A DNA stretch of 64,000 bases. Source: UMGS1279 sp045577695 (lineage in GTDB: Bacteria; Bacillota; Clostridia; Oscillospirales; Acutalibacteraceae). Below, piece by piece: positions 15,200-23,537 of this stretch. A program made the translations under genes and the position numbers. Where the stretch lies: positions 1 through 64,000 of the forward strand of contig JAZNIW010000054.1 of the NCBI GenBank assembly GCA_045577695.1, read 5' to 3'. Under the pieces are notes generated by a model. That model was not told where the DNA came from, made no database searches, and worked only from the letters and a program-made list of their open reading frames with translations. Position 1 is the first letter of the stretch; the number at the start of each line of letters is the position of its first letter.

Positions 15200-15228
15200 T
15201 TGCAATTAAGAGGGAAGAATAGTATAAT
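15200..15228 (+). promoter_or_regulatory. Promoter of tepA-spoIIIE
   Basis: TTGCAA (15200-15205) and TATAAT (15223-15228) are 17 bp apart. The remaining DNA from 15038 to 15295 holds no gene; a small GGAGG/CCTCC hairpin is near 15071-15098. Confidence 0.85.
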
Positions 15229-15295
15229 AAAAATGTATTTCTATGCCTATTTTGTCACACAATAAGTCATATCTGTGAAAGGAGTTTGAATCTTT

Positions 15296-16021
15296 TTGTT
15301 ACAACAAGAAAAAGGGCAAGAAACTACGCGCGAAAATGCATCAAACGAGGAAACAACCGGTGTTTCGAAACACCAGTTGGAAATGATTAAACAAATTGGC
15401 TCGATTACACCGGCCAACGGCAAACACGTCATACATTGTTTGACCATTGCCGGTGAGATTGAGGGGCACATTCAACTGCCGCAGGGTACCAAGGCCACTC
15501 GCTATGAACATGTTATTCCACAACTGGTTGCGATTGAAGAAGACCCCGAGATAGAGGGGATGCTGGTAGTGCTTAATACGGTGGGCGGCGATGTTGAGGC
15601 TGGCTTGGCCTTGGCCGAACTGATTGCCGGTATGCGTAAACCAACCGTATCGTTAGTGTTGGGCGGAGGTCATTCTATTGGCGTACCTCTGGCCGTTGCT
15701 TCGGACGTTTCGTTTATTGTTCCTTCAGCCACTATGACCATTCACCCCGTACGCACCAACGGATTGGTATTGGGGGTGCCGCAAACCCTACATTATTTTG
15801 AAAAAATGCAGGAGCGCATTACCGATTTCATTACGGCCCATTCGGGCGTTTCGGCCGAAACGCTGCACCGCTTGATGATGAATACCGGCGAATTGGCCAC
15901 CGATATGGGTACCGTTTTGCAGGGGGAAGATGCAGTCAACATTGGCCTGATTCACAAGGTAGGCAGTTTGAAAGATGCCTTGGCTGAACTGTACGAACGA
16001 ATTGAGAAAAACAAGGGGTAA
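15296..16021 (+). CDS. tepA: TepA/ClpP-like serine protease
   Basis: A 241-residue protein of the ClpP/crotonase fold that matches translocation-enhancing protein TepA. It has VVLNTVGGDVEAGLALAELI, the serine motif GGGHSIG (about residue 128) and the histidine in MTIHPVRTNG. In Bacillus, TepA was linked to secretion, and its exact role remains unsettled. As in Bacillus, spoIIIE follows directly. The start is a TTG with GAAAGGAG about 11 bases upstream; no ATG is available nearby. The first 30 residues are polar and poorly conserved. It is expected to be cytoplasmic. Confidence 0.85.
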   Translation: MLQQEKGQETTRENASNEETTGVSKHQLEMIKQIGSITPANGKHVIHCLTIAGEIEGHIQLPQGTKATRYEHVIPQLVAIEEDPEIEGMLVVLNTVGGDVEAGLALAELIAGMRKPTVSLVLGGGHSIGVPLAVASDVSFIVPSATMTIHPVRTNGLVLGVPQTLHYFEKMQERITDFITAHSGVSAETLHRLMMNTGELATDMGTVLQGEDAVNIGLIHKVGSLKDALAELYERIEKNKG

Positions 16022-16062
16022 CACCCCGTTACATAATTATGATAAAAAAAGGAGATCATCCT

Positions 16063-18495
16063 ATGGCGACAAAATCCAAAAAAGGCGCAAAGCCCGGCAA
16101 GAAAAAAAGTGCCACCGCAACTGAAATCAGCAACGAGCGTCAAAAAAAGACCTCGCAACCAACCGGAGGTAAAAGAGAACTGACGGCGATTTTGTTGTTT
16201 GCTTTGGCCGTGCTATTGTTGTTTTTGGTTTTCGTACGGGGGGAAAGTTTTTGGACCGTTTTACATAATGTTCTGTTTGGCTTTTTTGGTGTATGTGTTT
16301 ACGCTATGCCCCTTTTTATTGGGTTTATCGCCGTTTTCTGCGCGATGGACAAGCTGGATTCCGGTGTGAAGGTGCGATTATTTGAAACGGGCTTTTTGCT
16401 GCTGTTTTTGGAGGCGGCGATTGACATTTTTTCAGCACACCCAAAAGCCGGAGAATCCTTTGGTGCGCATTTAGTCACCGCCTATCAAAACGGCATCACG
16501 ATCAAAGGCGGCGGCTTTTTGGGCGCGCTCATTGGTCAACCCTTGTATTTAGCTTTCGGCAAAACGGGCGCCGGTGTGATTGTTTGCCTAATTTTATTTG
16601 TATTGTTTATGTTGTTGACCGGCACAACCCTCATTGGTCTGTTTCGCACCATTGGCAAACCGGTAAAAACCATCGGCAAACAGGCCGGAGAAACTTTGGA
16701 ACAAATCAAAGAGCAACGATTAGAAAAGGAAAAACAAAAACAGGAATTTGAATTTGATATTCCGGTTGACGACATTCCCGAAGAAAGGAATTTTATTAAC
16801 GAAAGTTTGGATAAAAAAGGCCGCCGTGTCATTGCAACCTACCACAATATGGAAGAATATCTACCGGCCGGGGACGAATCCGACACGCAAGTCACCACGC
16901 AACCTGCCAAGGAAAAGGAACTCGTCACGGAAGAAAATCCCGCCCTTATGGCTGCAATGAAAAACGCCTTTGAACAAGAAGTATTCAACCAAGAAAAGCC
17001 GGAAACCGAATACTGCTTTCCGCCGGTTAGTCTCTTGCAGGCCGTTCGAAAAAAAGGCGGAATGCAAAGCGAAAAAGATTTGCAGGAAACGGCAGAAAAT
17101 CTGGTTAACGTACTGCGTAGTTTCGGGGTAGAAACCCGCTTATTGGATGTCAGCCGCGGTCCGTCCGTCACCCGATACGAACTGCAACCATCGGCCGGTG
17201 TGAAGATTAGCAAAATTACCGGTTTAGCCAACGATATCGCATTAAACCTTGCCACTTCCGGTGTTCGCATTGAGGCACCGATTCCCAACAAAGCAGCCGT
17301 CGGCATCGAGGTGCCCAACAAAATCACCGCCGCCGTTGGCGTACGCGATATTATTGAAACGGTAGACTTTATGACCGCCAAAAGCAAACTGACGGTAGCC
17401 CTCGGCAAGGACATTGCCGGCCAGGCGGTACTGACTGATATTGCCAAAATGCCGCACGGACTTATTGCCGGTGCTACCGGATCGGGTAAATCGGTCTGCA
17501 TTAACTCCATTATTATTAGTTTGCTTTACAAGGCTACTCCCGATGAAGTGAAATTGTTAATGATTGACCCCAAGGTGGTAGAACTTGGTATCTACAACGG
17601 CATTCCCCATTTGTTGGTGCCGGTTGTTACCGACCCGCGCAAAGCATCGGGTGCTCTTGGGTGGGCGGTGCAAGAAATGGAAAAACGCTACCGTCTGTTT
17701 GCCGAAAATGATGTCCGCAATTTGGAGGGATATAATCAACTTGCCGCTATGAGCGACGAGTTGCCCAAAATGCCCCATATTGTAATTATTATTGATGAGT
17801 TGGCCGATTTGATGATGACCGCCCCCAACGAGGTGGAGGACGCCATCTGTCGCATCGCCCAAAAGGCACGCGCCGCCGGTATGCATTTGATTATTGCTAC
17901 CCAGCGCCCCTCGGTCGATGTCGTCACCGGTTTGATTAAAGCCAATGTGCCTACCCGTGTTGCCTTTGCTGTATCCTCCCAGATTGACAGCCGCACCATC
18001 ATCGATATGGGCGGTGCCGAAAAGTTACTGGGTAAAGGTGATATGCTCTTCTGTCCCGTCGGCTCCAACAAACCGACCCGCATTCAGGGTTGCTTTGTGA
18101 GCGATGCCGAAGTGGAACGAGTGGTGAACTTTATTAAAAACGGCCAGCAAAGCGATTACGATGAATCCATTAGCGAGGAAATCGAGCGGATGGCCGTGAA
18201 CCCGAAAGAGAAGGGCCATAAAGGTGTCGATTCCGGCGATGAAAGTGACCGCGACCCGATGATTCACCAAGCCATTGAGTGTGTGATTGATTCGGGCCGT
18301 GCTTCGGCTACCTTATTGCAAAGCCGCCTAAAATTCGGGTATGCCCGTGCTTCACGCGTACTTAATGAATTGGAAGAAATGGGGGTCATCGGCCCGTATG
18401 AAGGTTCAAAACCGCGACAGGTTTTGATGACCAAAGCACAATTTTTAGAGATGCAGGCCGGCAGCAGCGATGCCCCGACCAACGAGGAATTTTAG
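16063..18495 (+). CDS. spoIIIE: FtsK/SpoIIIE family DNA translocase
   Basis: An 810-residue membrane-anchored DNA pump that moves chromosome DNA through the division or sporulation septum. A basic N-terminus is followed by about four membrane segments (residues 40-210) and a charged linker. The motor domain follows, with Walker A GATGSGKS and Walker B IVIIIDELADL. The last 70 residues form the gamma winged helix (KFGYARASRVLNELEEMG), which reads orienting sequences. ATG 16063 is chosen because AAAGGAG precedes it; an upstream in-frame ATG has no ribosome site. The tepA-spoIIIE order is conserved in Bacillota. Whether it serves vegetative division, sporulation or both cannot be told from sequence. 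Confidence 0.93.
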   Translation: MATKSKKGAKPGKKKSATATEISNERQKKTSQPTGGKRELTAILLFALAVLLLFLVFVRGESFWTVLHNVLFGFFGVCVYAMPLFIGFIAVFCAMDKLDSGVKVRLFETGFLLLFLEAAIDIFSAHPKAGESFGAHLVTAYQNGITIKGGGFLGALIGQPLYLAFGKTGAGVIVCLILFVLFMLLTGTTLIGLFRTIGKPVKTIGKQAGETLEQIKEQRLEKEKQKQEFEFDIPVDDIPEERNFINESLDKKGRRVIATYHNMEEYLPAGDESDTQVTTQPAKEKELVTEENPALMAAMKNAFEQEVFNQEKPETEYCFPPVSLLQAVRKKGGMQSEKDLQETAENLVNVLRSFGVETRLLDVSRGPSVTRYELQPSAGVKISKITGLANDIALNLATSGVRIEAPIPNKAAVGIEVPNKITAAVGVRDIIETVDFMTAKSKLTVALGKDIAGQAVLTDIAKMPHGLIAGATGSGKSVCINSIIISLLYKATPDEVKLLMIDPKVVELGIYNGIPHLLVPVVTDPRKASGALGWAVQEMEKRYRLFAENDVRNLEGYNQLAAMSDELPKMPHIVIIIDELADLMMTAPNEVEDAICRIAQKARAAGMHLIIATQRPSVDVVTGLIKANVPTRVAFAVSSQIDSRTIIDMGGAEKLLGKGDMLFCPVGSNKPTRIQGCFVSDAEVERVVNFIKNGQQSDYDESISEEIERMAVNPKEKGHKGVDSGDESDRDPMIHQAIECVIDSGRASATLLQSRLKFGYARASRVLNELEEMGVIGPYEGSKPRQVLMTKAQFLEMQAGSSDAPTNEEF

Positions 18496-18514
18496 TTTTC
18501 GGAGTTTTACGTTT

Positions 18515-20401
18515 ATGAGTTTTTTGCCCATTACTATGGCCGAAGCCACCGCACGCGGCTGGGATGAATTGGATTTTGTACTAATTACGGGAGACGCCTA
18601 TGTTGACCACCCCAGTTTTGGCACAGCCATCATCTCCCGCGTGTTGGAAAGCGAGGGTTATCGAGTAGGAATCATCGCTCAACCCAAGTTTCATAACACC
18701 GACGATATTGCCCGCTTCGGACGGCCGCGATTGGCATTTTTCATCAACGCCGGTAATATAGATTCGATGGTGGCCCATTACACCGCCGCCAAACGCAAAC
18801 GCAGTGACGATGCCTATTCTCCCGGCAATAAAGTCGGTCTGCGTCCGGACCGTGCCGTAACGGTATACTCTAAATTGGTGCGAGAACGGTTTTCAGACGT
18901 GCCGATTATCATCGGCGGATTGGAGGCATCGCTGCGTCGCTTTGCCCATTACGATTATTGGAGTAATAGCGTGATGCCTTCGATTTTGACCGATTCGGGA
19001 GCCGATATCTTGTCTTTCGGTATGGGAGAAAAATCCACGAAGGAATTGGCCGCCGCTTTGGCCAAAGGACGGGCGGTTGACCGCATTACTGAGGTGCGCG
19101 GTACCTGCTACAAAACCCGTATGGTGGATGGTATACAAGGGATTATGCTGCCCTCGTTCGAAAAGGTAAAAACCTCCAAAGAGGCCTATGCCAACGCCTG
19201 CCGCGTGGAATATGATGAGCAGGATGCCGTTCGCGGAAAACGATTGATTCAGTTGCAACAAAACGGCGAGTATATGGTGCAAAATCCCCCGATGCCACCA
19301 CTTACCACCCCCGAGATGGATGCCGTTTACCAACTACCCTATGAAAACTATTACCACCCCATTTATGAAAAAATGGGGGGTGTTCCGGCCATTCGAGAGG
19401 TAGAATTCTCCATCATTCACAATCGTGGTTGCTTCGGTGCTTGCAATTTTTGTTCCATCGCCTTTCACCAAGGGCGCCAAATCAGCACTCGCAGTAAAGA
19501 ATCCATCTTAAACGAAGCTAAGAGATTAACGAAAAAACCAAATTTTAAAGGATATATACACGATGTGGGCGGACCGACCGCCAACTTCCGTCATCCCTCT
19601 TGCGAAAAACAGGCAAAAGTGGGCCTTTGTAAGGGCAAAAAATGTTTGGCACCAAACCGTTGTCCCGCCCTGCAAGTCGACCATACCGAATACCGCGAAT
19701 TACTCAAAGAAATGCGGGAAATCCCCAACATTAAAAGCATCTTCATTCGCTCCGGTATTCGGTACGATTATTTGATTGCCGATGAAGATGAGCGCTTTTT
19801 TAAAGATTTGGTGCGCTACCACGTCAGTGGCCAATTAAAGGTGGCACCGGAACATTGTTCAGCGGCGGTGCTTGACCAAATGGGGAAACCCCATATTGAA
19901 GCCTATTTGAAATTTCAGAAACGTTTTTACGAACTTACCAAAGGGATGAATAAAGAGCAATATTTGGTTCCCTATCTGATGTCAAGTCACCCCGGTAGTA
20001 CCCTTGCCGATGCGGTGGACTTAGCCGTGTTCCTCAAAAAACAAGGCATTCATCCCAGACAGGTGCAAGATTTTTATCCCACGCCGGGCACCATTTCCAC
20101 TTGTATGTTCTACACCGGACTCAATCCCTATACGATGAAACCGGTACCGGTGGCCAAAACGGCCGAGGAAAAGCAAATGCAACGCGCTCTACTTCAGTAT
20201 TTCAAACCGGAAAATCGCCCCTTGATTGAAAAAGCGCTTCGCCTCACCGGTAAAATGAAATACATCGGGCGTTCGGCCGACTGTTTAATTACTCCTTCAC
20301 CAAATACCAATCAACAAGGCGCAAAACCAACCAAAAGGAAACAACCGATAAGGGGGAAGAAAAACCGTTGGGATCCGAAACAAAGCAAAAAATGGAAATA
20401 A
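18515..20401 (+). CDS. YgiQ family radical SAM protein
   Basis: A radical SAM enzyme of about 628 residues belonging to the YgiQ (UPF0313) family. An N-terminal segment with FVLITGDAYVDHPSFG precedes the radical SAM core, whose [4Fe-4S] cysteines are in CFGACNFCS near residue 310. A second cysteine-rich stretch (CRHPSCEKQ-like, then KKCLAPNRCPA) follows. The C-terminus is basic and lysine-rich. The reaction of this family is unknown. ATG 18515 is preferred because CGGAG is upstream and the earlier in-frame codon overlaps spoIIIE. The tail overlaps the metallohydrolase gene by about 34 bp, indicating translational coupling. Confidence 0.88.
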   Translation: MSFLPITMAEATARGWDELDFVLITGDAYVDHPSFGTAIISRVLESEGYRVGIIAQPKFHNTDDIARFGRPRLAFFINAGNIDSMVAHYTAAKRKRSDDAYSPGNKVGLRPDRAVTVYSKLVRERFSDVPIIIGGLEASLRRFAHYDYWSNSVMPSILTDSGADILSFGMGEKSTKELAAALAKGRAVDRITEVRGTCYKTRMVDGIQGIMLPSFEKVKTSKEAYANACRVEYDEQDAVRGKRLIQLQQNGEYMVQNPPMPPLTTPEMDAVYQLPYENYYHPIYEKMGGVPAIREVEFSIIHNRGCFGACNFCSIAFHQGRQISTRSKESILNEAKRLTKKPNFKGYIHDVGGPTANFRHPSCEKQAKVGLCKGKKCLAPNRCPALQVDHTEYRELLKEMREIPNIKSIFIRSGIRYDYLIADEDERFFKDLVRYHVSGQLKVAPEHCSAAVLDQMGKPHIEAYLKFQKRFYELTKGMNKEQYLVPYLMSSHPGSTLADAVDLAVFLKKQGIHPRQVQDFYPTPGTISTCMFYTGLNPYTMKPVPVAKTAEEKQMQRALLQYFKPENRPLIEKALRLTGKMKYIGRSADCLITPSPNTNQQGAKPTKRKQPIRGKKNRWDPKQSKKWK

Positions 20402-21327
20402 AACGAGTCTATCGCTTTGTGGCATTGGCGGTGGCAATGGTTCTGTTTGCCCTCCCGGTCGGATGTGAAATTGCCTATACGGCCGGACTCATTCCGGCCT
20501 CCCCCACGCAAGCCGTTCTTTCGGCTTTTGGGGTCGGTTCTAGCGGCACTGCCGATTCGTTTGTAGAATTTCTTTCGGTGGGACAAGGAAACTGTGCAGT
20601 TATTAAAAGTCAAGACTGTGCTGCTATCATCGACTTCGGACCGCCCGAATCGTCCGAGAAAATTTATCGCCGCTTGCAACAACTTGGCATTTTGCGGCTG
20701 GATTTAGCGGTAATTACCCATCATCAACAAGACCATATGGGCGGGCTTTTGCATTTAATGGATTGCATGGAAATCGACCGACTGCTTGTGGCAGAAGATA
20801 CGGCCGAGGATGGAGATGCTGCCCTTTACCAAGCTATTTTGAATAAGGCAGATGATTGTGGTACCGTTATCTATCCGCCGCGGGTCGGTGGAAAGTTTCA
20901 AATCGGCCAAGCCGTGTTAGAAGTACTTTATTCTGACCAAACAGCCGCCGAGGAAAACAATCGTTCGCTTGTTACTCGGTTGACCTTGAACGAAAAACGC
21001 GTATTGTTTACCGGCGACTTGGAAGCCGTTGGTGAAAAGGCTTTGTTAAAACTATACCCCGATTTGCGGTGTGAGGTCTTTGCGCTGGGACATCACGGTT
21101 CCAACACTTCCAACAGCGATGCCTTTCTTTCCCAAATCCGACCGAATGTCGCCGTTGCCTCGTGCGGGTATGACCATCCATACGGACATCCCTCGACGCA
21201 GGTGTTAGCACGACTGAAAAATCACTCCATCGCCGTATACCGTACCGATTTGGATAAGACGGTGCGCTGCAGCCTCTCGCGAGAGGCCGTGACGGTGCAA
21301 ACCGAACGGGAGGGAATAGAAGAATGA
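20368..21327 (+). CDS. ComEC/Rec2-like MBL-fold hydrolase
   Basis: A 319-residue protein with one N-terminal membrane or signal segment (FVALAVAMVLFALPVGC) and a metallo-beta-lactamase domain resembling the C-terminal domain of ComEC. The metal motif is THHQQDHMGG near residues 117-126, with further ligands in FTGDLEAVG and ALGHHGSNTSNS. It is probably an exported or membrane-anchored hydrolase or nuclease; the ComEC channel is absent. TTG 20368 has AGGGGGA ten bases upstream; ATG 20392 is an alternative start. A DUF3006 gene overlaps its end by four bases, a pairing common in Clostridia. Confidence 0.85.
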   Translation: MGSETKQKMEIKRVYRFVALAVAMVLFALPVGCEIAYTAGLIPASPTQAVLSAFGVGSSGTADSFVEFLSVGQGNCAVIKSQDCAAIIDFGPPESSEKIYRRLQQLGILRLDLAVITHHQQDHMGGLLHLMDCMEIDRLLVAEDTAEDGDAALYQAILNKADDCGTVIYPPRVGGKFQIGQAVLEVLYSDQTAAEENNRSLVTRLTLNEKRVLFTGDLEAVGEKALLKLYPDLRCEVFALGHHGSNTSNSDAFLSQIRPNVAVASCGYDHPYGHPSTQVLARLKNHSIAVYRTDLDKTVRCSLSREAVTVQTEREGIEE

Positions 21328-21527
21328 TAATATTAGACCGATACGAGGGAGAATGGGCAGTTTTAGAAACCGATGACGGAATAAAATCGGTGCCCCTTTC
21401 CTTATTGAAAGAAAAATTTCCGGTGGGAAGTGTCTTGCTTTTTTCGAACGGAGAATATATACTGGAAGAAAAGGAAACAAAAACCCGACGAGAAAAACTC
21501 ATCGGGTTGCAGGACAGCCTGTTTTAG
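21324..21527 (+). CDS. DUF3006 domain-containing protein
   Basis: A 67-residue small protein with the DUF3006 pattern: MIILDRYEGEWAVLETDDG, then VPLSLLKEKFPVGSVL. It is predicted to be a small beta-barrel-like fold. The gene overlaps the metallohydrolase stop by ATGA, so the two are coupled. DUF3006 genes regularly accompany ComEC-like hydrolases in Bacillota, and the product may assist or regulate the hydrolase, but this is inferred from neighbourhood only. Confidence 0.85.
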   Translation: MIILDRYEGEWAVLETDDGIKSVPLSLLKEKFPVGSVLLFSNGEYILEEKETKTRREKLIGLQDSLF

Positions 21528-21531
21528 ACGT

Positions 21532-21747
21532 TTAATGGCTTACTTCGTGTGTGGTTTCCGACTCACTGCGGAAGAGCAGTGAAATGCACCAAATAGCCGC
21601 CAAACCGACAAGGGTATAAATAATGCGGCTGAAAATGGCGTTTTGTCCGCCAAAAATCCAAGCAACGATATCAAAGCCGAATAGACCGATGCTGCCCCAG
21701 TTGAGTCCGCCGATAATGGCGAGAATCAAACAGATTTTATCAAACAT
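21532..21747 (-). CDS. DUF378 domain-containing membrane protein
   Basis: A 71-residue membrane protein of the DUF378 (YuzA-like) family. The diagnostic sequence LAIIGGLNWGSIGLFGFD is in the first helix, and a second helix (IYTLVGLAAIWCISLLF) follows. The function is unknown. ATG 21747 is chosen because GGAG lies about ten bases upstream. It converges on the DUF3006 gene with only four bases between them, and is divergent from rhaB. Confidence 0.85.
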   Translation of the reverse strand: MFDKICLILAIIGGLNWGSIGLFGFDIVAWIFGGQNAIFSRIIYTLVGLAAIWCISLLFRSESETTHEVSH

Positions 21748-21832
21748 TTCTGTCACTCCTTTTTTCTTGTCTAGTTCTAGTTTGTTCATTGAAATGAGAA
21801 ATATACCATAAAACTATATGGAGGAAAAATTT

Positions 21833-23305
21833 ATGAAAAAGAATCAAATTTTGGCATTTGACTTTGGTGCTTCCAGCGGCCGCGCTATGCTCTCTCGCTT
21901 GGAAAACGGGAAATTGGTGATTGAAGAAATTCACCGTTTTGCCAACGACCCCGTGCAGGTCGGCGGCCATTTATATTGGGATGTTCTGCGTTTGTTCCAC
22001 GAAATTAAGCAGGGTATTTTAAAAGCCAATGCCGCGGGTGGATTTGACAGCATTGGTATCGATACTTGGGGCGTGGATTTTGGCTTGCTGGATGAACACG
22101 GCGAATTGCTCGGCAATCCCTATAACTACCGCGATATCCGCACCGAAGGAATGCAGGAAGAATTTTACAAAACAATGTCGGCCGAGACCCTCTATGCCGA
22201 AACCGGCATTCAACAGGTTGATATCAATACCGTTTATCAATTGCAATATATGGTAAAATATCGCAAGGAAACGATGGCACAGGCCAAAACCTTTTTGATG
22301 ATTCCCGATTTGTTCGCCTATTTCTTAACCGGCGCGAAACGGGTAGAATACTCTAACGCTTCAACCACCGGTTTGCTAGACCCTACCACCAAACAGTGGA
22401 ACGAAAAGGTGTTATCCGCCCTGGGTATTCGCAAAGATTTATTCGGCGAACTCATTAAACCCGGCGAAATCTACGGTAATCTCTTGCCCGAAATTTGTGA
22501 AGAATTGCACTGTGACAGTGTGCCGGTGGTGGCTGTTGCCTCACACGATACCGCTTCGGCTGTTGCCTCGGTTCCGACGCAGGAAAAGGATTACGCCTAT
22601 ATCAGTTGCGGCACTTGGTCGCTCTTTGGTACCATTATTGATACCCCGATTTTGTCAGAAGAATCCCGTCAAATTAGTTTCACCAACGAAGGCGCTTCGG
22701 ATGGAAAAATCCGCTACCTCAAAAACATTATGGGCCTTTGGCTCATTCAGCAGTCGCGTCAAGAGTGGAAACGTCAAGGATTGGACGTTTCCTTTGATGA
22801 AATGGAACGTGCCGCCAAAGATGCCGAACCTTTTCGCTGCTTTATCGACCCCGATGCCAAAGATTTCATAGCCCCCGGTAATATGCCCAAACGGGTGCAG
22901 GAATTCTGCAAACGCACCGGTCAATATGTGCCGCAAACTATGGGAGAAATTTTGCGCTGCATCTATCAAAGTTTGGCCTTTAAATATCGCTATGCCGTAG
23001 AAGGTTTGGAAAAATTAGTAGGACACAACCTGCCGGTCATCCATATGATTGGTGGCGGCATTAAAGATCAACTGCTTTGCAGTATGGCGGCGGACTACTG
23101 CCAAAAAACAGTTAAGGCCGGACCTGTCGAGGCGACCGTTACCGGCAATGCGGTGGTGCAGATGATGGCTTTTGATCAAATTCAAGATTTGAATGCAGCC
23201 CGTGCTATTATTGCTGACAGTTTTCCAGTCAAAACCTATTTACCGGCATCCGATTTGGATTTGACCGTTCCCTATGCTGAATTCTTAAAATATATTGGTT
23301 CGTAA
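21833..23305 (+). CDS. rhaB: Rhamnulokinase
   Basis: A FGGY-family sugar kinase of 490 residues that phosphorylates L-rhamnulose to rhamnulose-1-phosphate in the cytoplasm. The family signatures are FDFGASSGRAML at the N-terminus, GIDTWGVDFGLLD near residue 75, SCGTWSLFG near 258, and the ATP-binding region GGGIKDQLLCSMAADYC near 404. ATG 21833 has GGAGG just upstream. The isomerase rhaA and aldolase rhaD are not in the window. A GH106-like rhamnosidase is encoded 9 kb upstream, so part of a rhamnose pathway is here but scattered. A strong terminator follows. Confidence 0.88.
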   Translation: MKKNQILAFDFGASSGRAMLSRLENGKLVIEEIHRFANDPVQVGGHLYWDVLRLFHEIKQGILKANAAGGFDSIGIDTWGVDFGLLDEHGELLGNPYNYRDIRTEGMQEEFYKTMSAETLYAETGIQQVDINTVYQLQYMVKYRKETMAQAKTFLMIPDLFAYFLTGAKRVEYSNASTTGLLDPTTKQWNEKVLSALGIRKDLFGELIKPGEIYGNLLPEICEELHCDSVPVVAVASHDTASAVASVPTQEKDYAYISCGTWSLFGTIIDTPILSEESRQISFTNEGASDGKIRYLKNIMGLWLIQQSRQEWKRQGLDVSFDEMERAAKDAEPFRCFIDPDAKDFIAPGNMPKRVQEFCKRTGQYVPQTMGEILRCIYQSLAFKYRYAVEGLEKLVGHNLPVIHMIGGGIKDQLLCSMAADYCQKTVKAGPVEATVTGNAVVQMMAFDQIQDLNAARAIIADSFPVKTYLPASDLDLTVPYAEFLKYIGS

Positions 23306-23310
23306 TTTTC

Positions 23311-23353
23311 CATAAAAAAAGGGCCCATTCTCACTGAATGGGCCCTTTTTTAT
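23311..23353 (+). terminator. Terminator after rhaB
   Basis: GGGCCCATTC (23321-23330) pairs with GAATGGGCCC (23336-23345), flanked by an A-run and a T-run. The hairpin is very stable and symmetrical. Confidence 0.92.
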
Positions 23354-23418
23354 GGGAAGAAAAGAAATCTTATTCCTTTTGCCCCCGGTGGAAATATTAA
23401 AAAAGTAGTCAGAAACTC

Positions 23419-23484
23419 TTGACTTTGTACGACATATGCTATATAATGTATGTGCTTTTTCGTTTTAAACACAATATATTGTGT
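23419..23484 (+). promoter_or_regulatory. nrdD promoter with NrdR boxes
   Basis: TTGACT (23419-23424) and TATAAT (23442-23447) are 17 bp apart. ACACAATATATTGTGT at 23469-23484 is a perfect 16-bp NrdR-type palindrome. A weaker second box overlaps the -10 at 23438-23453, with centres 31 bp apart, the spacing expected for NrdR. Repression by NrdR when dATP is high is the likely control. Confidence 0.85.
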
Positions 23485-23537
23485 TTTCAAACAATTTAAC
23501 TCACCGATTTTAACTCATAAGGTAAGGAGAAAACAGA

